A DNA stretch of 64,000 nucleotides from Dietzia sp032248695 (GCF_032248695.1 NZ_JAVHXC010000006.1:186001-250000), one strand, 5' to 3'. Shown: positions 9,529 through 18,142, numbered from the stretch's first letter. Translations and numbers: made by a program. The notes: generated by a model from the letters alone, not told the origin.

Positions 9529-10494
9529 GTGAACAGCGATCCCAGCGCCCCCGCGGCGGGTCCCGGGCCGGGCGCACAACCGGACACCGACGAGCTCGCG
9601 GCGATCCGGGCCGCCTACCCCACGCTGGGCTGGGACAGCGCCGAGCGGATCGTCGAGGGCTGGGACCACACGGTGGTCATCTGTCGGGGCTGCAGCGGCG
9701 ACGACGCCCTCGGCCACCGCGACCTGGTCTTCCGGTTCCCCTCCGACGAGCAGGCGCACGCGCAGCTGCCGACCGAGATCGCGGTGCTCGAGCACCTGGC
9801 CGGGCACGTCGAGGCGGCGCTGCCCCACTACTCCCACGTCCCGCCGCACGGGGGCTTCGCCGGCTACCCCCTCGTCCGCGGGCAACGCCTCACCCCGGAA
9901 CTCCTCGACTCCCTGCCCTACCGCGAGCGGACACTCATCGCGGGACAGCTGGGCGCCCTGTTGGCGGCGCTCCACGTGCAGGACGTGTCGGCCCCGCCGC
10001 TCGACCGGGTCCCCCACTCGTATCAGCCGGAGAACCTGGACTTCGTCCGCGGGATCCTCGCCCACGACATGCCCGCGGTGCTCACCGACGACGAACTGCG
10101 CACGGCACACGAGATCTGCGACGAGGTCGGCGTCCTGCAGTCGACGCTGCTGCCGCGCGTGCTCCTGCACAACGACGTCTACTCACGGCACCTGTACTGG
10201 GACCGCGACGCCACCCCCGGTCGGCTGGGCCTGATCGACTTCACCGACATGTGCCTGGGCGACCCGGCCGTCGACTTCGCCGAGCTCTATGAATACGGGC
10301 CGCGCTTCGTCGAGGACGTCCTCGCCCGCTACGTGGGCCCGGTCGACGACGCGTTCCTCGACCGGGCGTGGACGTACCAGCGGCTCGCGGCGCTCTACAT
10401 GATCGCCGGCCACCTCTACTACGGGGTGGAGACCTGGGAGCACGCGCGGGCGGCGTTCGACCGCTGCCGGTCCCCGCATCGTCCGCGGGCCTGA
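9529..10494 (+). CDS. Phosphotransferase-family protein (APH/choline kinase fold)
   Basis: A 321-residue member of the aminoglycoside phosphotransferase/choline-kinase superfamily. The Brenner motif is present as LLHNDVYSRHLYWD (catalytic Asp in HND), and the metal-binding aspartate as LIDFTDMCLGDPAVDFAELY. These kinases phosphorylate small hydroxylated molecules; the substrate cannot be read from the sequence, and resistance activity should not be assumed. It starts with GTG. It stands alone between the zinc importer and the repeat array, and is read toward the array. Confidence 0.75.
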   Translation: MNSDPSAPAAGPGPGAQPDTDELAAIRAAYPTLGWDSAERIVEGWDHTVVICRGCSGDDALGHRDLVFRFPSDEQAHAQLPTEIAVLEHLAGHVEAALPHYSHVPPHGGFAGYPLVRGQRLTPELLDSLPYRERTLIAGQLGALLAALHVQDVSAPPLDRVPHSYQPENLDFVRGILAHDMPAVLTDDELRTAHEICDEVGVLQSTLLPRVLLHNDVYSRHLYWDRDATPGRLGLIDFTDMCLGDPAVDFAELYEYGPRFVEDVLARYVGPVDDAFLDRAWTYQRLAALYMIAGHLYYGVETWEHARAAFDRCRSPHRPRA

Positions 10495-10544
10495 GCGCAG
10501 AGCGGGGCCGCTGTCACCCGCGGCCGCACGCACAGCAGCCGCGC

Positions 10545-11080
10545 AGCAGCCGCTCCCCGACATGGCGTCTCGCTCTCGCTCCTGCCCAGCCCTGCCGGCA
10601 GCCGCTCCCCGGGATGGCGTCTCGCTCTTGCTCCTGCCCAGCCCTGCCGACAGCCGCTCCCCGGCATGGCGTCTCGCGCTTGCTCCTGCCCAGCCGCATC
10701 GGCAGCCGCGCCCCGGGATGGCGTCTCGCTCTCGCTCCTGCCCAGCCCTGCCGACAGCCGCTCCCCGGCATGGCGTCTCGCTCTCGCCCCTGCCCAGCCC
10801 TGCCGACAGCCGCTCCCCGGCATGGCGTCTCGCGCGTGCTCCTGCCCCGCCTCATCGGCAGCCGCTCCCCGGGATGGCGTCTCGCTCGCGCTCCTGCCCA
10901 GCCCTGCCGGCAGCCGCTCCCCGGCATGGCGTCTCGCTCTCGCCCCTGCCCAGCCCTGCCGACAGCCGCTCCCCGGCATGGCGTCTCGCTCTTGCTCCTG
11001 CCCAGCCTCATCGGCAGCCGCTCCCCGGGATGGCGTCTCGCTCCCGAAGTTGCCCGGCCTGAACACAGCCGCGCGCCAAC
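10545..11080. repeat. 52-bp tandem repeat array, ten copies
   Basis: This is the main content of the only gene-free stretch over 300 bp (10495-11280). The 12-bp core ATGGCGTCTCGC recurs at 10562, 10614, 10666, 10718, 10770, 10822, 10874, 10926, 10978 and 11030, an exact 52-bp period without a single indel. The rest of each unit (CCTGCCCAGCC, then CAGCCGCTCCCCGG) is also strongly conserved up to copy 9, while copy 10 is diverged after the core. A partial unit end (CAGCCGCTCCCCG) begins the array at about 10547. The units contain no stop codon on the plus strand, so long open frames cross the array in several phases; these have no ribosome sites and are not called as genes. There are no unique spacers, so it is not a CRISPR array. 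Confidence 0.95.
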
Positions 11081-11160
11081 ATGGCGTCCCGCCGGTCCCC
11101 CTGCGCGCGCGAGACGCCATGCCCGCTGGCCGGGTGACATCTGCAAACGCGAGACGCCAT
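11081..11160. repeat. Degenerate direct core and two inverted cores ending the 52-bp array
   Basis: An eleventh core (ATGGCGTCCCGC, one mismatch) lies at 11081, 51 bp after the tenth. Two copies in the opposite orientation follow (GCGAGACGCCAT at 11109-11120 and 11149-11160, 40 bp apart). The degenerate direct core and the first inverted core form a 12-bp stem with one mismatch around a 16-nt loop. From 11161 to 11280 I see no further repeat or gene. Confidence 0.85.
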
Positions 11161-11280
11161 GCCGACGGGCGGCGTGACATGAACGGGCGCGGCAGGACCA
11201 GCGCGGTGATGGCAGTGCGGCCGCGGGACTGGGACCGGGCCCGGGATCGGGACCCGCTCGCCGCGGGCCCGCTCACCAGC

Positions 11281-12249
11281 TCAGCCCTTGACGCGACGCT
11301 GCCGCGCGAACTCCGACAGCACCACGCCCGCGGCGACGGAGGCGTTGAGGCTCTCGACCTCCGAGGCGATGGGGATCGACAGGATCGAGTCGCAGTTCTC
11401 GCGGACCAGGCGGGACAGGCCCTTGCCCTCGGAGCCCACGACGATCACGGTGGGACCGGTGCCGTCGTAGTCGTCGAGAGAGACGTCGCCCCCGGCGTCG
11501 AGGCCGACGAGCTGCACTCCGGCCTTGGCCCAGTCCAGAAGGGTGCGGTTGAGGTTGGTCGCCTTGGCCACGGGGAGCCGGGCGGCCGCGCCGGCGGAGG
11601 CCCGCCACGCGACGGCCGTGATGGACGCACTGCGTCGCTCGGGGATGAGGACACCGTGACCGCCGAACGCGGCGACCGACCGGATGACGGCGCCGAGGTT
11701 GCGGGTGTCGGTGATGTTGTCGAGAGCCACCAGCAGCGCGGGCTCGGAGGACCCCATCGCCATGGCGAGCAGGTCGTCGGGGTCGGCGTACTGGTACGGC
11801 GGGACCTGGAGGCCGACGCCCTGGTGCATGCCGTTGGAGACCATGCGGTCGAGGTCGGTGCGGGGCACCTCGAGGATGGAGATGCCCTTGGCGGCGGCGA
11901 GGTGCACGGCCTCGGTCAGCCGCTCGTCGGCGTCCGAACCGATCGCGACGTACAGGGCCGTGGCGGGGACGCCCGCGCGGAGGCATTCCACCACGGGGTT
12001 GCGGCCCACCACGTACTCGGGTCCGTCGGCCTGCTTCTGCGCCTGCCGGCGGCGCTGCTGCGCGCCCTCGGCCTTGCGGCTGGCGGCCTTGGCCCGGCGG
12101 TGTGCCGGGTGGTAGGTCCGGTCCTCGGCCTTGGGGGTGGCGCCGCGGGCCTCGAGCCCCCGCCGTCGCTGGCCGCCCGACCCGACGACCTGGCCCTTCT
12201 TGGTGCCGGACTTGCGGATGGCTCCGCGCCGACTCGAGTTACCTGCCAT
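11281..12249 (-). CDS. rlmB: 23S rRNA (guanosine-2'-O)-methyltransferase, TrmH/RlmB family
   Basis: A 322-residue SpoU/TrmH methyltransferase that 2'-O-methylates a guanosine of 23S rRNA. The first 75 residues are a basic, lysine/arginine-rich extension common in actinobacteria. The substrate-binding domain starts at YVVGRNPVVECL. The knotted catalytic domain has motif 1 LDNITDTRNLGAVIRSVAAFG, motif 2 VIVVGSEGKGLSRLV and motif 3 IPIASEVESLNASVAAGVVL. The ATG at 12249 is 1 bp past the cysS stop, with GGAAGGA in front, so it is the last gene of the carD-ispD-ispF-cysS-rlmB run, in the same order as in mycobacteria. Confidence 0.92.
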   Translation of the reverse strand: MAGNSSRRGAIRKSGTKKGQVVGSGGQRRRGLEARGATPKAEDRTYHPAHRRAKAASRKAEGAQQRRRQAQKQADGPEYVVGRNPVVECLRAGVPATALYVAIGSDADERLTEAVHLAAAKGISILEVPRTDLDRMVSNGMHQGVGLQVPPYQYADPDDLLAMAMGSSEPALLVALDNITDTRNLGAVIRSVAAFGGHGVLIPERRSASITAVAWRASAGAAARLPVAKATNLNRTLLDWAKAGVQLVGLDAGGDVSLDDYDGTGPTVIVVGSEGKGLSRLVRENCDSILSIPIASEVESLNASVAAGVVLSEFARQRRVKG

Positions 12250-12250
12250 G

Positions 12251-13687
12251 TCAGTCCTTCCGGTGGGCGAGCGACCACTTCTGGCCGTCCGCGGTGTCGG
12301 CCACCTCGATGCCGGCCGCGACCAGGCGGTCACGGATGGCGTCGGCGGTGGCGAAATCCTTGTCCGCCCGCGCCTGGGCACGGGCCTCGAGCTCCGCGCG
12401 GACGAGGAGGTCGAGCGCGGTGAGGGCGGCGTCGTCACCACCCGCGGCGGAGGTCCACTGCGGGTCGAGCGGATCGACCCCCAGGACCGCGGTCATCGCC
12501 CGGACGGACGAGGCCGCGGTGAGCGCCGCCTCGAGGTTCCCCTCCGACAGCGCGGTGTTGCCGGCCCGGACCCGTCCGTGGATCTCCGCCAGTGCGGCGG
12601 GCACCCCCAGGTCGTCGTCCATGGCGGCGGCGAACGCCTCGGTCCAGTCGCCGACCGGGACCTCGGCCTCGGACGCCGCATCCGCCCGCGCGGCCTCCTC
12701 CACCCGCTGCACGAACGCCTCGATCCGCCGGTACGCGGCGGCGGCCTCCTGCAGTGCTTCGGGAGAGTATTCCAGCATCGACCGGTAATGCGCACTTCCG
12801 AGGTAGTAGCGCAGTTCGACGGGCCGCACGGCGGTGAGGATGTTGGGCACGCTCAGGACGTTGCCGAGGGACTTGCTCATCTTCTCGCCGGCCATGGTCA
12901 CCCAGCCGTTGTGCAGCCAGTAGCGGGCGAACCCGTCGCCGGCGGCGTGGGACTGGGCGGCCTCGTTCTCGTGGTGCGGGAACTGCAGGTCGAGCCCGCC
13001 GCCGTGGATGTCGAAGGTGGGGCCCAGGTACCAGGTGGCCATGGCCGAGCACTCGAGGTGCCAGCCGGGTCGGCCGTCGCCCCAGGGGGTGGGCCAGCTG
13101 GGTTCGACGGGCTTGGCGGCCTTCCACAGCGCGAAGTCGCGGGGGTCGCGCTTGCCGCGCAGGTCGGCGCCCTCGCCCTGGTCGACCTCGTCGAGGCGGT
13201 GACCGGACAGGTGGCCGTAGTCGCCCTCGGGGGCGGCGGACCAGGCGGCGACGTCGAAGTAGACGCTGCCCTCGGCCGGGTACGCGTAGCCGCGCTCGAT
13301 GAGCCGCTCCATGTACTCGATCATCTGGGTGATGTGCCCGGTGGCGCGGGGTTCGGTGGACGGCGGCAGCACGCCGAGCGCATCGTAGGCGCGGGTGAAC
13401 TCGCGCTCGTGGGTGGCGGCCCATTCCCACCAGGGGCGGTCGTTCTCGGCGGCCTTGGTGAGGATCTTGTCGTCGATGTCGGTGACGTTGCGGACGAACG
13501 CGACGTCGTAGCCGGTCGCCAGGAGCCAGCGGCGGAGGATGTCGAACGCGACGCCGGAGCGGACGTGCCCGATGTGCGGGACGGCCTGGGGGGTGGCTCC
13601 ACAGAGGTAGACCGACGCGTGCCCTTCCCGGACGGGGGTGAACTCCCGGAGGGAGCGGGTGGCGGTGTCGTACAGATGGAGCGTCAC
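12251..13687 (-). CDS. cysS: Cysteinyl-tRNA synthetase
   Basis: A 478-residue class I aminoacyl-tRNA synthetase that charges tRNA-Cys. The HIGH-type motif is PHIGH in YLCGATPQAVPHIGH, where the cysteine is the first zinc ligand. The second zinc site is in GWHLECSAMA with HHENE further on, and the KMSKS loop is GEKMSKSLGN. The length is normal. It starts with GTG. Its position between ispF and rlmB matches mycobacterial gene order. Confidence 0.95.
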   Translation of the reverse strand: MTLHLYDTATRSLREFTPVREGHASVYLCGATPQAVPHIGHVRSGVAFDILRRWLLATGYDVAFVRNVTDIDDKILTKAAENDRPWWEWAATHEREFTRAYDALGVLPPSTEPRATGHITQMIEYMERLIERGYAYPAEGSVYFDVAAWSAAPEGDYGHLSGHRLDEVDQGEGADLRGKRDPRDFALWKAAKPVEPSWPTPWGDGRPGWHLECSAMATWYLGPTFDIHGGGLDLQFPHHENEAAQSHAAGDGFARYWLHNGWVTMAGEKMSKSLGNVLSVPNILTAVRPVELRYYLGSAHYRSMLEYSPEALQEAAAAYRRIEAFVQRVEEAARADAASEAEVPVGDWTEAFAAAMDDDLGVPAALAEIHGRVRAGNTALSEGNLEAALTAASSVRAMTAVLGVDPLDPQWTSAAGGDDAALTALDLLVRAELEARAQARADKDFATADAIRDRLVAAGIEVADTADGQKWSLAHRKD

Positions 13688-13715
13688 GGGCGCCGAGTCT
13701 ACCGGTGCGCCCGCG

Positions 13716-14213
13716 TCAGGCCCGGTAGACCAGCGCCGTGGCGACGGCGGAGACCCCCTCGCCGCGTCCGGTGAAGCCCATCCCGTCGGTGGTGGTGGCG
13801 GAGACGGAGACGGGCGCGCCGATGATCTCGCCTAGCCGCTGTTCGGCCTCGGCGCGTCGGGGGCCCATCTTGGGGCGGTTTCCGACCATCTGGACGGCGG
13901 CGTTGCCGATACTCCAGCCGTGGCGGGCCAGTTCGTCGCACGCCTCGCGCAGCAGCCGCTCGCCGGAGACGTCGTCGTACTCGGGCCGGCCGGTGCCGAC
14001 GAGGCCGCCCAGGTCGCCCAGCCCGGCGGCGGACAACAGGGCGTCGACGAGGGAGTGCGCCACGACGTCACCGTCGGAGTGGCCCTCGCAGCCGTGGTCG
14101 TCGGGGAAGTGCAGGCAGGCCATCATGCACGGCTTGCCGGGTTCGACACGGTGGGCGTCGGTGCCGATCCCGACCCGGGGGATGACGGGTCCGGGGGCGT
14201 CTGCTGCGGTCAC
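13716..14213 (-). CDS. ispF: 2-C-methyl-D-erythritol 2,4-cyclodiphosphate synthase
   Basis: A 165-residue enzyme of the non-mevalonate isoprenoid pathway that cyclises CDP-methylerythritol 2-phosphate. It shows the metal-binding GIGTDAHRVE (Asp and His ligands), the GCEGHSDGDVVAHSLVDALL motif with the third ligand, and TTTDGMGFTGRGEG at the end. The GTG start overlaps the ispD stop as GTGA. It is the usual length. Confidence 0.94.
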   Translation of the reverse strand: MTAADAPGPVIPRVGIGTDAHRVEPGKPCMMACLHFPDDHGCEGHSDGDVVAHSLVDALLSAAGLGDLGGLVGTGRPEYDDVSGERLLREACDELARHGWSIGNAAVQMVGNRPKMGPRRAEAEQRLGEIIGAPVSVSATTTDGMGFTGRGEGVSAVATALVYRA

Positions 14214-14995
14214 TGGGTCTCCTGGGGGCGGCCGGCGGCGGCGGGGTCGAGTTCGGCCAGCGCGCGGGCGTGGTCGTCGGGGGTGGTGATCTTGAACGCG
14301 AGCGGGTCTCCGGCGACGGTGGCGACGCGCCCGCCGACGCGTTCGACGAGGCCGGCGTCGTCGGTGGCGACGTCCCCGGCGGCGTCGTAGGCCGCGAGCA
14401 GGACGTCGGGCGCGAAGCCCTGCGGGGTCTGGACGGCCCGGAGGGTCGCGCGGTCGGGGGTGCCCACGACGTAGCCGGCGGCGTCGACCTGTTTGACGGT
14501 GTCGACGACCGGGAGGACGGGCACCACGGCGACCTCGCCGCCGCGGACGGCCTCGACGACGCGCCGGACGGGCGCGGCGGGGGTGAGGCACCGGGCGGCG
14601 TCGTGGACCAGGAGGACGTCGTAGGCGACCGGGTGGGCGGCGGTGAGCGCCGCGAGTCCGTTGCGCACCGAGTCGGTGCGCTCCGCGCCCCCGGTGGCGA
14701 CGACGACGAGGTGGTCGTCGTCCCGCAGGTGGGCGAGCTCGGACTCGGCCGGACCGACGCGGTCGGCGGGCACCACCACCACGACGTCGTCGACGACACC
14801 CGAGGCCAGCAGGCCGGCGACGGCCCGCTCGAGCATGGTGCGGCCGTGGAGGTCGACGAACGCCTTCGGCAGGCCCGCGCCGAGCCGGACGCCGGATCCG
14901 GCCGCGGGGACGACGGCGGCCACCCTGCCCGTGTGGGCGGGGTGGCCGTCGATGCCGGAGCCGGTCACGGCCCCGGGGGCGTCATGCGGCGCCAT
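14210..14995 (-). CDS. ispD: 2-C-methyl-D-erythritol 4-phosphate cytidylyltransferase
   Basis: A 261-residue nucleotidyltransferase that makes CDP-methylerythritol in the same pathway as IspF. The CTP-binding motif is VVPAAGSGVRLGAGLPKAF, followed by the ribose/base region VLLVHDAARCL and a C-terminal VAGDPLAFKITTPDD. The N-terminal 23 residues before VAAVVPAAG are extra, and a later GTG could be the true start. It is co-directional with carD upstream (33 bp gap) and coupled to ispF. Confidence 0.92.
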   Translation of the reverse strand: MAPHDAPGAVTGSGIDGHPAHTGRVAAVVPAAGSGVRLGAGLPKAFVDLHGRTMLERAVAGLLASGVVDDVVVVVPADRVGPAESELAHLRDDDHLVVVATGGAERTDSVRNGLAALTAAHPVAYDVLLVHDAARCLTPAAPVRRVVEAVRGGEVAVVPVLPVVDTVKQVDAAGYVVGTPDRATLRAVQTPQGFAPDVLLAAYDAAGDVATDDAGLVERVGGRVATVAGDPLAFKITTPDDHARALAELDPAAAGRPQETQ

Positions 14996-15028
14996 ACCGT
15001 CGCGTGGTCGACAGTCCGATGCCGGACG

Positions 15029-15523
15029 TCACGCCGGGGCGGCGGAGCCCAGCACCTCGTCGAGGAGGGCGCCCGCGCGGTCCTCGTCGGCACGCTCGGC
15101 GAGCGCGAGCTCACCGACGAGCACCTGACGGGCCTTGGCGAGCATCCGCTTCTCGCCGGCGGACAGGCCGCGGTCGAGGTCGCGGCGCCAGAGGTCGCGG
15201 ACGACCTCGGCCACCTTGTTGACGTCGCCGGAGGCGAGCTTCTCGGCGTTGGCCTTGTAGCGGCGGGACCAGTTGGTGGGCTCCTCCGCGTGCTCCGTGC
15301 GCAGGACCTCGAAGACCTTGTCGAGACCCTCCTGGTCCACGACGTCGCGCACTCCCACGTACTCGGCGTTCTCGGCCGGTACCTTCACCGTGAGGTCGCC
15401 CTGTGAGACCTTGAGGACGAGGTATTCCTTCTCGGTGCCCTTGACCGTCCGCATCTCGATCGCCTGGATGGTGGCGGCGCCGTGATGCGGGTAGACGACG
15501 GTGTCGCCGACCTTGAACTCCAT
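15029..15523 (-). CDS. carD: CarD-family RNA polymerase-binding transcription factor
   Basis: A 164-residue CarD that binds the RNA polymerase beta subunit through an N-terminal Tudor-like domain (FKVGDTVVYPHHGAATIQAIE) and contacts the upstream edge of the transcription bubble through a C-terminal helical domain, including the conserved tryptophan in VVRDLWRRDLDRGLSAGEK. It stabilises open complexes, especially at rRNA promoters. The sequence is very close to the mycobacterial protein. The ribosome site is GGGGAAAG. A minus-strand TAAGAT (15556-15551) is a candidate -10. Confidence 0.96.
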   Translation of the reverse strand: MEFKVGDTVVYPHHGAATIQAIEMRTVKGTEKEYLVLKVSQGDLTVKVPAENAEYVGVRDVVDQEGLDKVFEVLRTEHAEEPTNWSRRYKANAEKLASGDVNKVAEVVRDLWRRDLDRGLSAGEKRMLAKARQVLVGELALAERADEDRAGALLDEVLGSAAPA

Positions 15524-15720
15524 GAGTGGCTTTCCCCTTTCGACTGACCTATCTTAGCACGCCCTCAGTGCAGGCGTTTTCCGTTTGCGCAGGTCAGCAA
15601 CCTAAGCGGGCTTTCGGGGCGATCCCAGGGGTGTGGCGCGGCCACTCTGGCGCAGGTCCGGAGCGGCCGTGGACTACGATGAGACCGGCCTGAGAGACGA
15701 CCATCCCCGAGGAGCCTGAC

Positions 15721-16290
15721 GTGACTTCACCGAACACCGGCCTGCGCCGCACCGCGCTCGTAGTCCTGGCCGTGGGCGCCGCCCTCGGGGCGTCGGCCTG
15801 CAGCGCCGGTCAGGTCTCCCAGACCGCGAACCAGGTCGCCGCGGTCGACGGTGGACGCGGTGCCGTCGGCGATCTCGCGGTCAACGACCTGCAGGTGGTC
15901 GTCCCCGAGAACGGCGGCCAGGCCCGCGTTGGGTTCGTCGCCTCGTTCAGCGGGTACGGCCTCGGGGAGCCCGTCTCCCTCGACTCGGTCGAGATCGACG
16001 GCACGCCCGTCCAGCTCGGCCAGACGCAGCCGCTGGAGCGTGGCTGCTCGATCGTCGTCGACGCGCGGGAGAACGCGGAGCCGGCGCCGGTCGAGGGCGT
16101 GTGCGTCGAGCAGACCACCGCCACCCTGCCCTCCTCGGACAACCTCGACCTCGGCACCTCCGTGCCCGCCACCGTGACGTTCTCCACGGGCGACCGGATC
16201 GAGACCCAGGCCGCCGTCGTCGGCGAGCTCGTCGAGGCCGGCGAGTACGTCCGCCCGACGGAGTTCGTCGGCGAGTCCGAGGGGCACTGA
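15721..16290 (+). CDS. LpqE-like secreted lipoprotein
   Basis: A 189-residue lipoprotein with signal segment RRTALVVLAVGAALGASAC (lipobox ASAC), followed by a beta-rich domain with two later cysteines (GCSIVV and GVCVEQ) that could form a disulfide. It occupies the place of lpqE in mycobacteria, divergent from carD and upstream of disA. The function is unknown; the fold resembles small copper-chaperone-like lipoproteins, but I see no methionine/histidine copper motif. It has a GTG start with a GAGGAG site. Confidence 0.75.
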   Translation: MTSPNTGLRRTALVVLAVGAALGASACSAGQVSQTANQVAAVDGGRGAVGDLAVNDLQVVVPENGGQARVGFVASFSGYGLGEPVSLDSVEIDGTPVQLGQTQPLERGCSIVVDARENAEPAPVEGVCVEQTTATLPSSDNLDLGTSVPATVTFSTGDRIETQAAVVGELVEAGEYVRPTEFVGESEGH

Positions 16291-16342
16291 CACGTCCGCC
16301 CTCTCCGCCCGCTCGGCCGACGGGTCGCCGCTGGACCCCGAG

Positions 16343-17401
16343 ATGCGCGCCGTCCTGCGCCGTCTCGCCCCGGGCACCGAGCTCCGTGACGCACTGGACC
16401 GGATCCGCCGTAGCGGGACCGGTGGCCTCGTCGTGCTGGGCGACGATCCCGGCGTCCAGGCCGTCTGCGACGGCGGCGTGGACCTCGACGTGGAGTTCAC
16501 CCCCGCCCGCCTGCGGGAACTGAGCAAGATGGACGGCGCGGTGGTGCTGTCGACCGACGGGTCGCGGATCACCCGCGCCAACGTCCACCTCGTCCCGGAC
16601 CCCTCCCTGCCCGCCGTCGAGACCGGCACCCGTCACCGCGCGGCCGAACGCACCGCCGCGCACACCGGCGTGCCCACCGTGGCCGTCTCCGCGTCCATGA
16701 CCACCGTCACCGTCTACGCCGGCGGCCTGGCCCGCGTGCTCGCCGACCCGGTGGTCCTGCTCGCACGCGCCGACCAGACCGTCGCGACCATGGAGCGCCA
16801 CGGCGCCCGCGCCGCCCGTGCCCGCACCCGGCTCGACCGGGCCGAACTGGGCGACTACGCGTCGGTCCGTGACGTGGTGACCATGGCCCAGCGGCTCCTG
16901 CGCCTCGAGCGGCTGGGCGCCGAGCTCGCCGAACTCACCGTGGAGATGGGCGAGTACGGGCGACAGACCGCCCTCCAGCTGGAGGAGCTGCTGTCCGACA
17001 CCCCGGACGAGCTCCGGGGCCTGGTCGCGGACCACCTGCGGGTGGAGACCGTCGACGGGGACCCCCGCACGGCCCCCACGCCTGAACAGATCGACGCCGG
17101 GCTGGAGCGCCTCGCCGCGCTGTCCGACGCCGATCTGCTGCTGCCGGCGCCCGTGGCCCGATGTCTGGGGCTGCCGGCCGAGCCCGAGGACCTCGACGAA
17201 CACGTCACGGCGCGCGGGTACCGCATGCTCACGCATATCCCGCGGCTGCGGCCGGTGCAGATCACGGCGCTGGTGGAGCGGTTCGGTTCGGTCCCGGCGC
17301 TGCTCGCGGCCGAGCAGTCGGACTTCGCGGACGTCGAGGGCGTGGGCGCACTGTGGGCGCGGCACGTCCGCCAGCGCCTCACCGGCCTCGACATCATCTG
17401 A
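16343..17401 (+). CDS. disA: DNA integrity scanning protein, diadenylate cyclase
   Basis: A 352-residue DisA that makes cyclic di-AMP from two ATP and scans DNA for branched intermediates. The cyclase domain has both catalytic motifs, DGA (KMDGAVVLSTDG) and RHR (GTRHRAAER). A long helical spine follows, and the C-terminal helix-hairpin-helix DNA-binding domain includes GYRMLTHIPRLRPVQ and VEGVGALWARHVRQRL. In mycobacteria radA lies between lpqE and disA; here disA follows the lipoprotein gene by 52 bp with no radA. No strong ribosome site precedes the ATG at 16343, so an upstream start overlapping the lipoprotein gene is possible. Confidence 0.93.
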   Translation: MRAVLRRLAPGTELRDALDRIRRSGTGGLVVLGDDPGVQAVCDGGVDLDVEFTPARLRELSKMDGAVVLSTDGSRITRANVHLVPDPSLPAVETGTRHRAAERTAAHTGVPTVAVSASMTTVTVYAGGLARVLADPVVLLARADQTVATMERHGARAARARTRLDRAELGDYASVRDVVTMAQRLLRLERLGAELAELTVEMGEYGRQTALQLEELLSDTPDELRGLVADHLRVETVDGDPRTAPTPEQIDAGLERLAALSDADLLLPAPVARCLGLPAEPEDLDEHVTARGYRMLTHIPRLRPVQITALVERFGSVPALLAAEQSDFADVEGVGALWARHVRQRLTGLDII

Positions 17402-17482
17402 CCCGGGGGCGTCGGCCGACCCGGCCCGGCGGGAGCCCCGGCCCACGCGCTGATCGCGCTACTTGCGCCGGTCGCTCGGGGA

Positions 17483-18142
17483 TCAGGACTCGGGCGCCTC
17501 GACCACGTTGAACGTGGAGGCCGGGCTGAAGACGTTCCCGACCAGCGCGTACACCTGGTACGCACCCACCTCGACCGGCGTGCGGTCCGCCTCGGAGCAG
17601 GCGCCCTCCGCCGAGCGGCGACCGGTCCAGTCGATCTGGCGCGGCTCCGGCTCGTCGGGGCGCAGCTCGACCTCGTCCTCGTCCCGCGGGGTCGTGCAGT
17701 CGATGCTGGACCACACCTTGGAGTTGTCGTCCAGGCGGTACACCTCGAACGACAGCGGCGCCTCCGACAGGTCCCGGTCACACGTGGTGTCCGAGACGTT
17801 GACGATGTTGACGAAGAAGCGGACGTCCTCCCCCACCGGCACGTTCGGCTCCGCGGGCCACACGTCCAGCCGCAGGTCCTCGTCCGCACACCGGCCCCGC
17901 GAGGCGCCGCCGTCGTCCTCACGCGAGGACGTCTCGGTGGACGAGGTCTCCGAGGTGGTCAGCGCCGCCGTCGAGCCCGCATCGCCACCGTCGGCGGTCT
18001 CCTGGGTGTCCGTCCCCGAGTCCCTCGACGCCAGGACGAGCGCCAGCACCACGACGAGGGCGGCGACGACCGCGACGACCACCGCGGCGACGCGGCGACG
18101 CACATAGACTTCACGCGGAAGGGGGCCCTGGGGTTCGTGCAC
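17483..18142 (-). CDS. Single-pass membrane protein, Rv3587c-like, function unknown
   Basis: A 219-residue protein with one N-terminal membrane helix (AAVVVAVVAALVVVLALVLA), a Ser/Thr/Glu-rich linker (about residues 45-85) and an extracytoplasmic beta-rich domain with three cysteines (GRCADEDLRLDVWP, DTTCDRDL, IDCTTPRDE). It is in the place of the conserved mycobacterial membrane protein next to disA and the carbonic anhydrase, and converges with disA. I do not recognise a biochemical function. Confidence 0.8.
   Translation of the reverse strand: MHEPQGPLPREVYVRRRVAAVVVAVVAALVVVLALVLASRDSGTDTQETADGGDAGSTAALTTSETSSTETSSREDDGGASRGRCADEDLRLDVWPAEPNVPVGEDVRFFVNIVNVSDTTCDRDLSEAPLSFEVYRLDDNSKVWSSIDCTTPRDEDEVELRPDEPEPRQIDWTGRRSAEGACSEADRTPVEVGAYQVYALVGNVFSPASTFNVVEAPES

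Noticed and set aside
10545..11160. CRISPR array
   Set aside because: The units are contiguous and nearly identical over their whole length, with no unique spacers and no cas genes.
10368..11276. Several long open frames on both strands across the repeat array (up to about 585 residues)
   Set aside because: They arise because the 52-bp unit has no stop codon on the plus strand and few on the minus strand. They lack ribosome sites, overlap real genes at their ends, and encode only the translated repeat.
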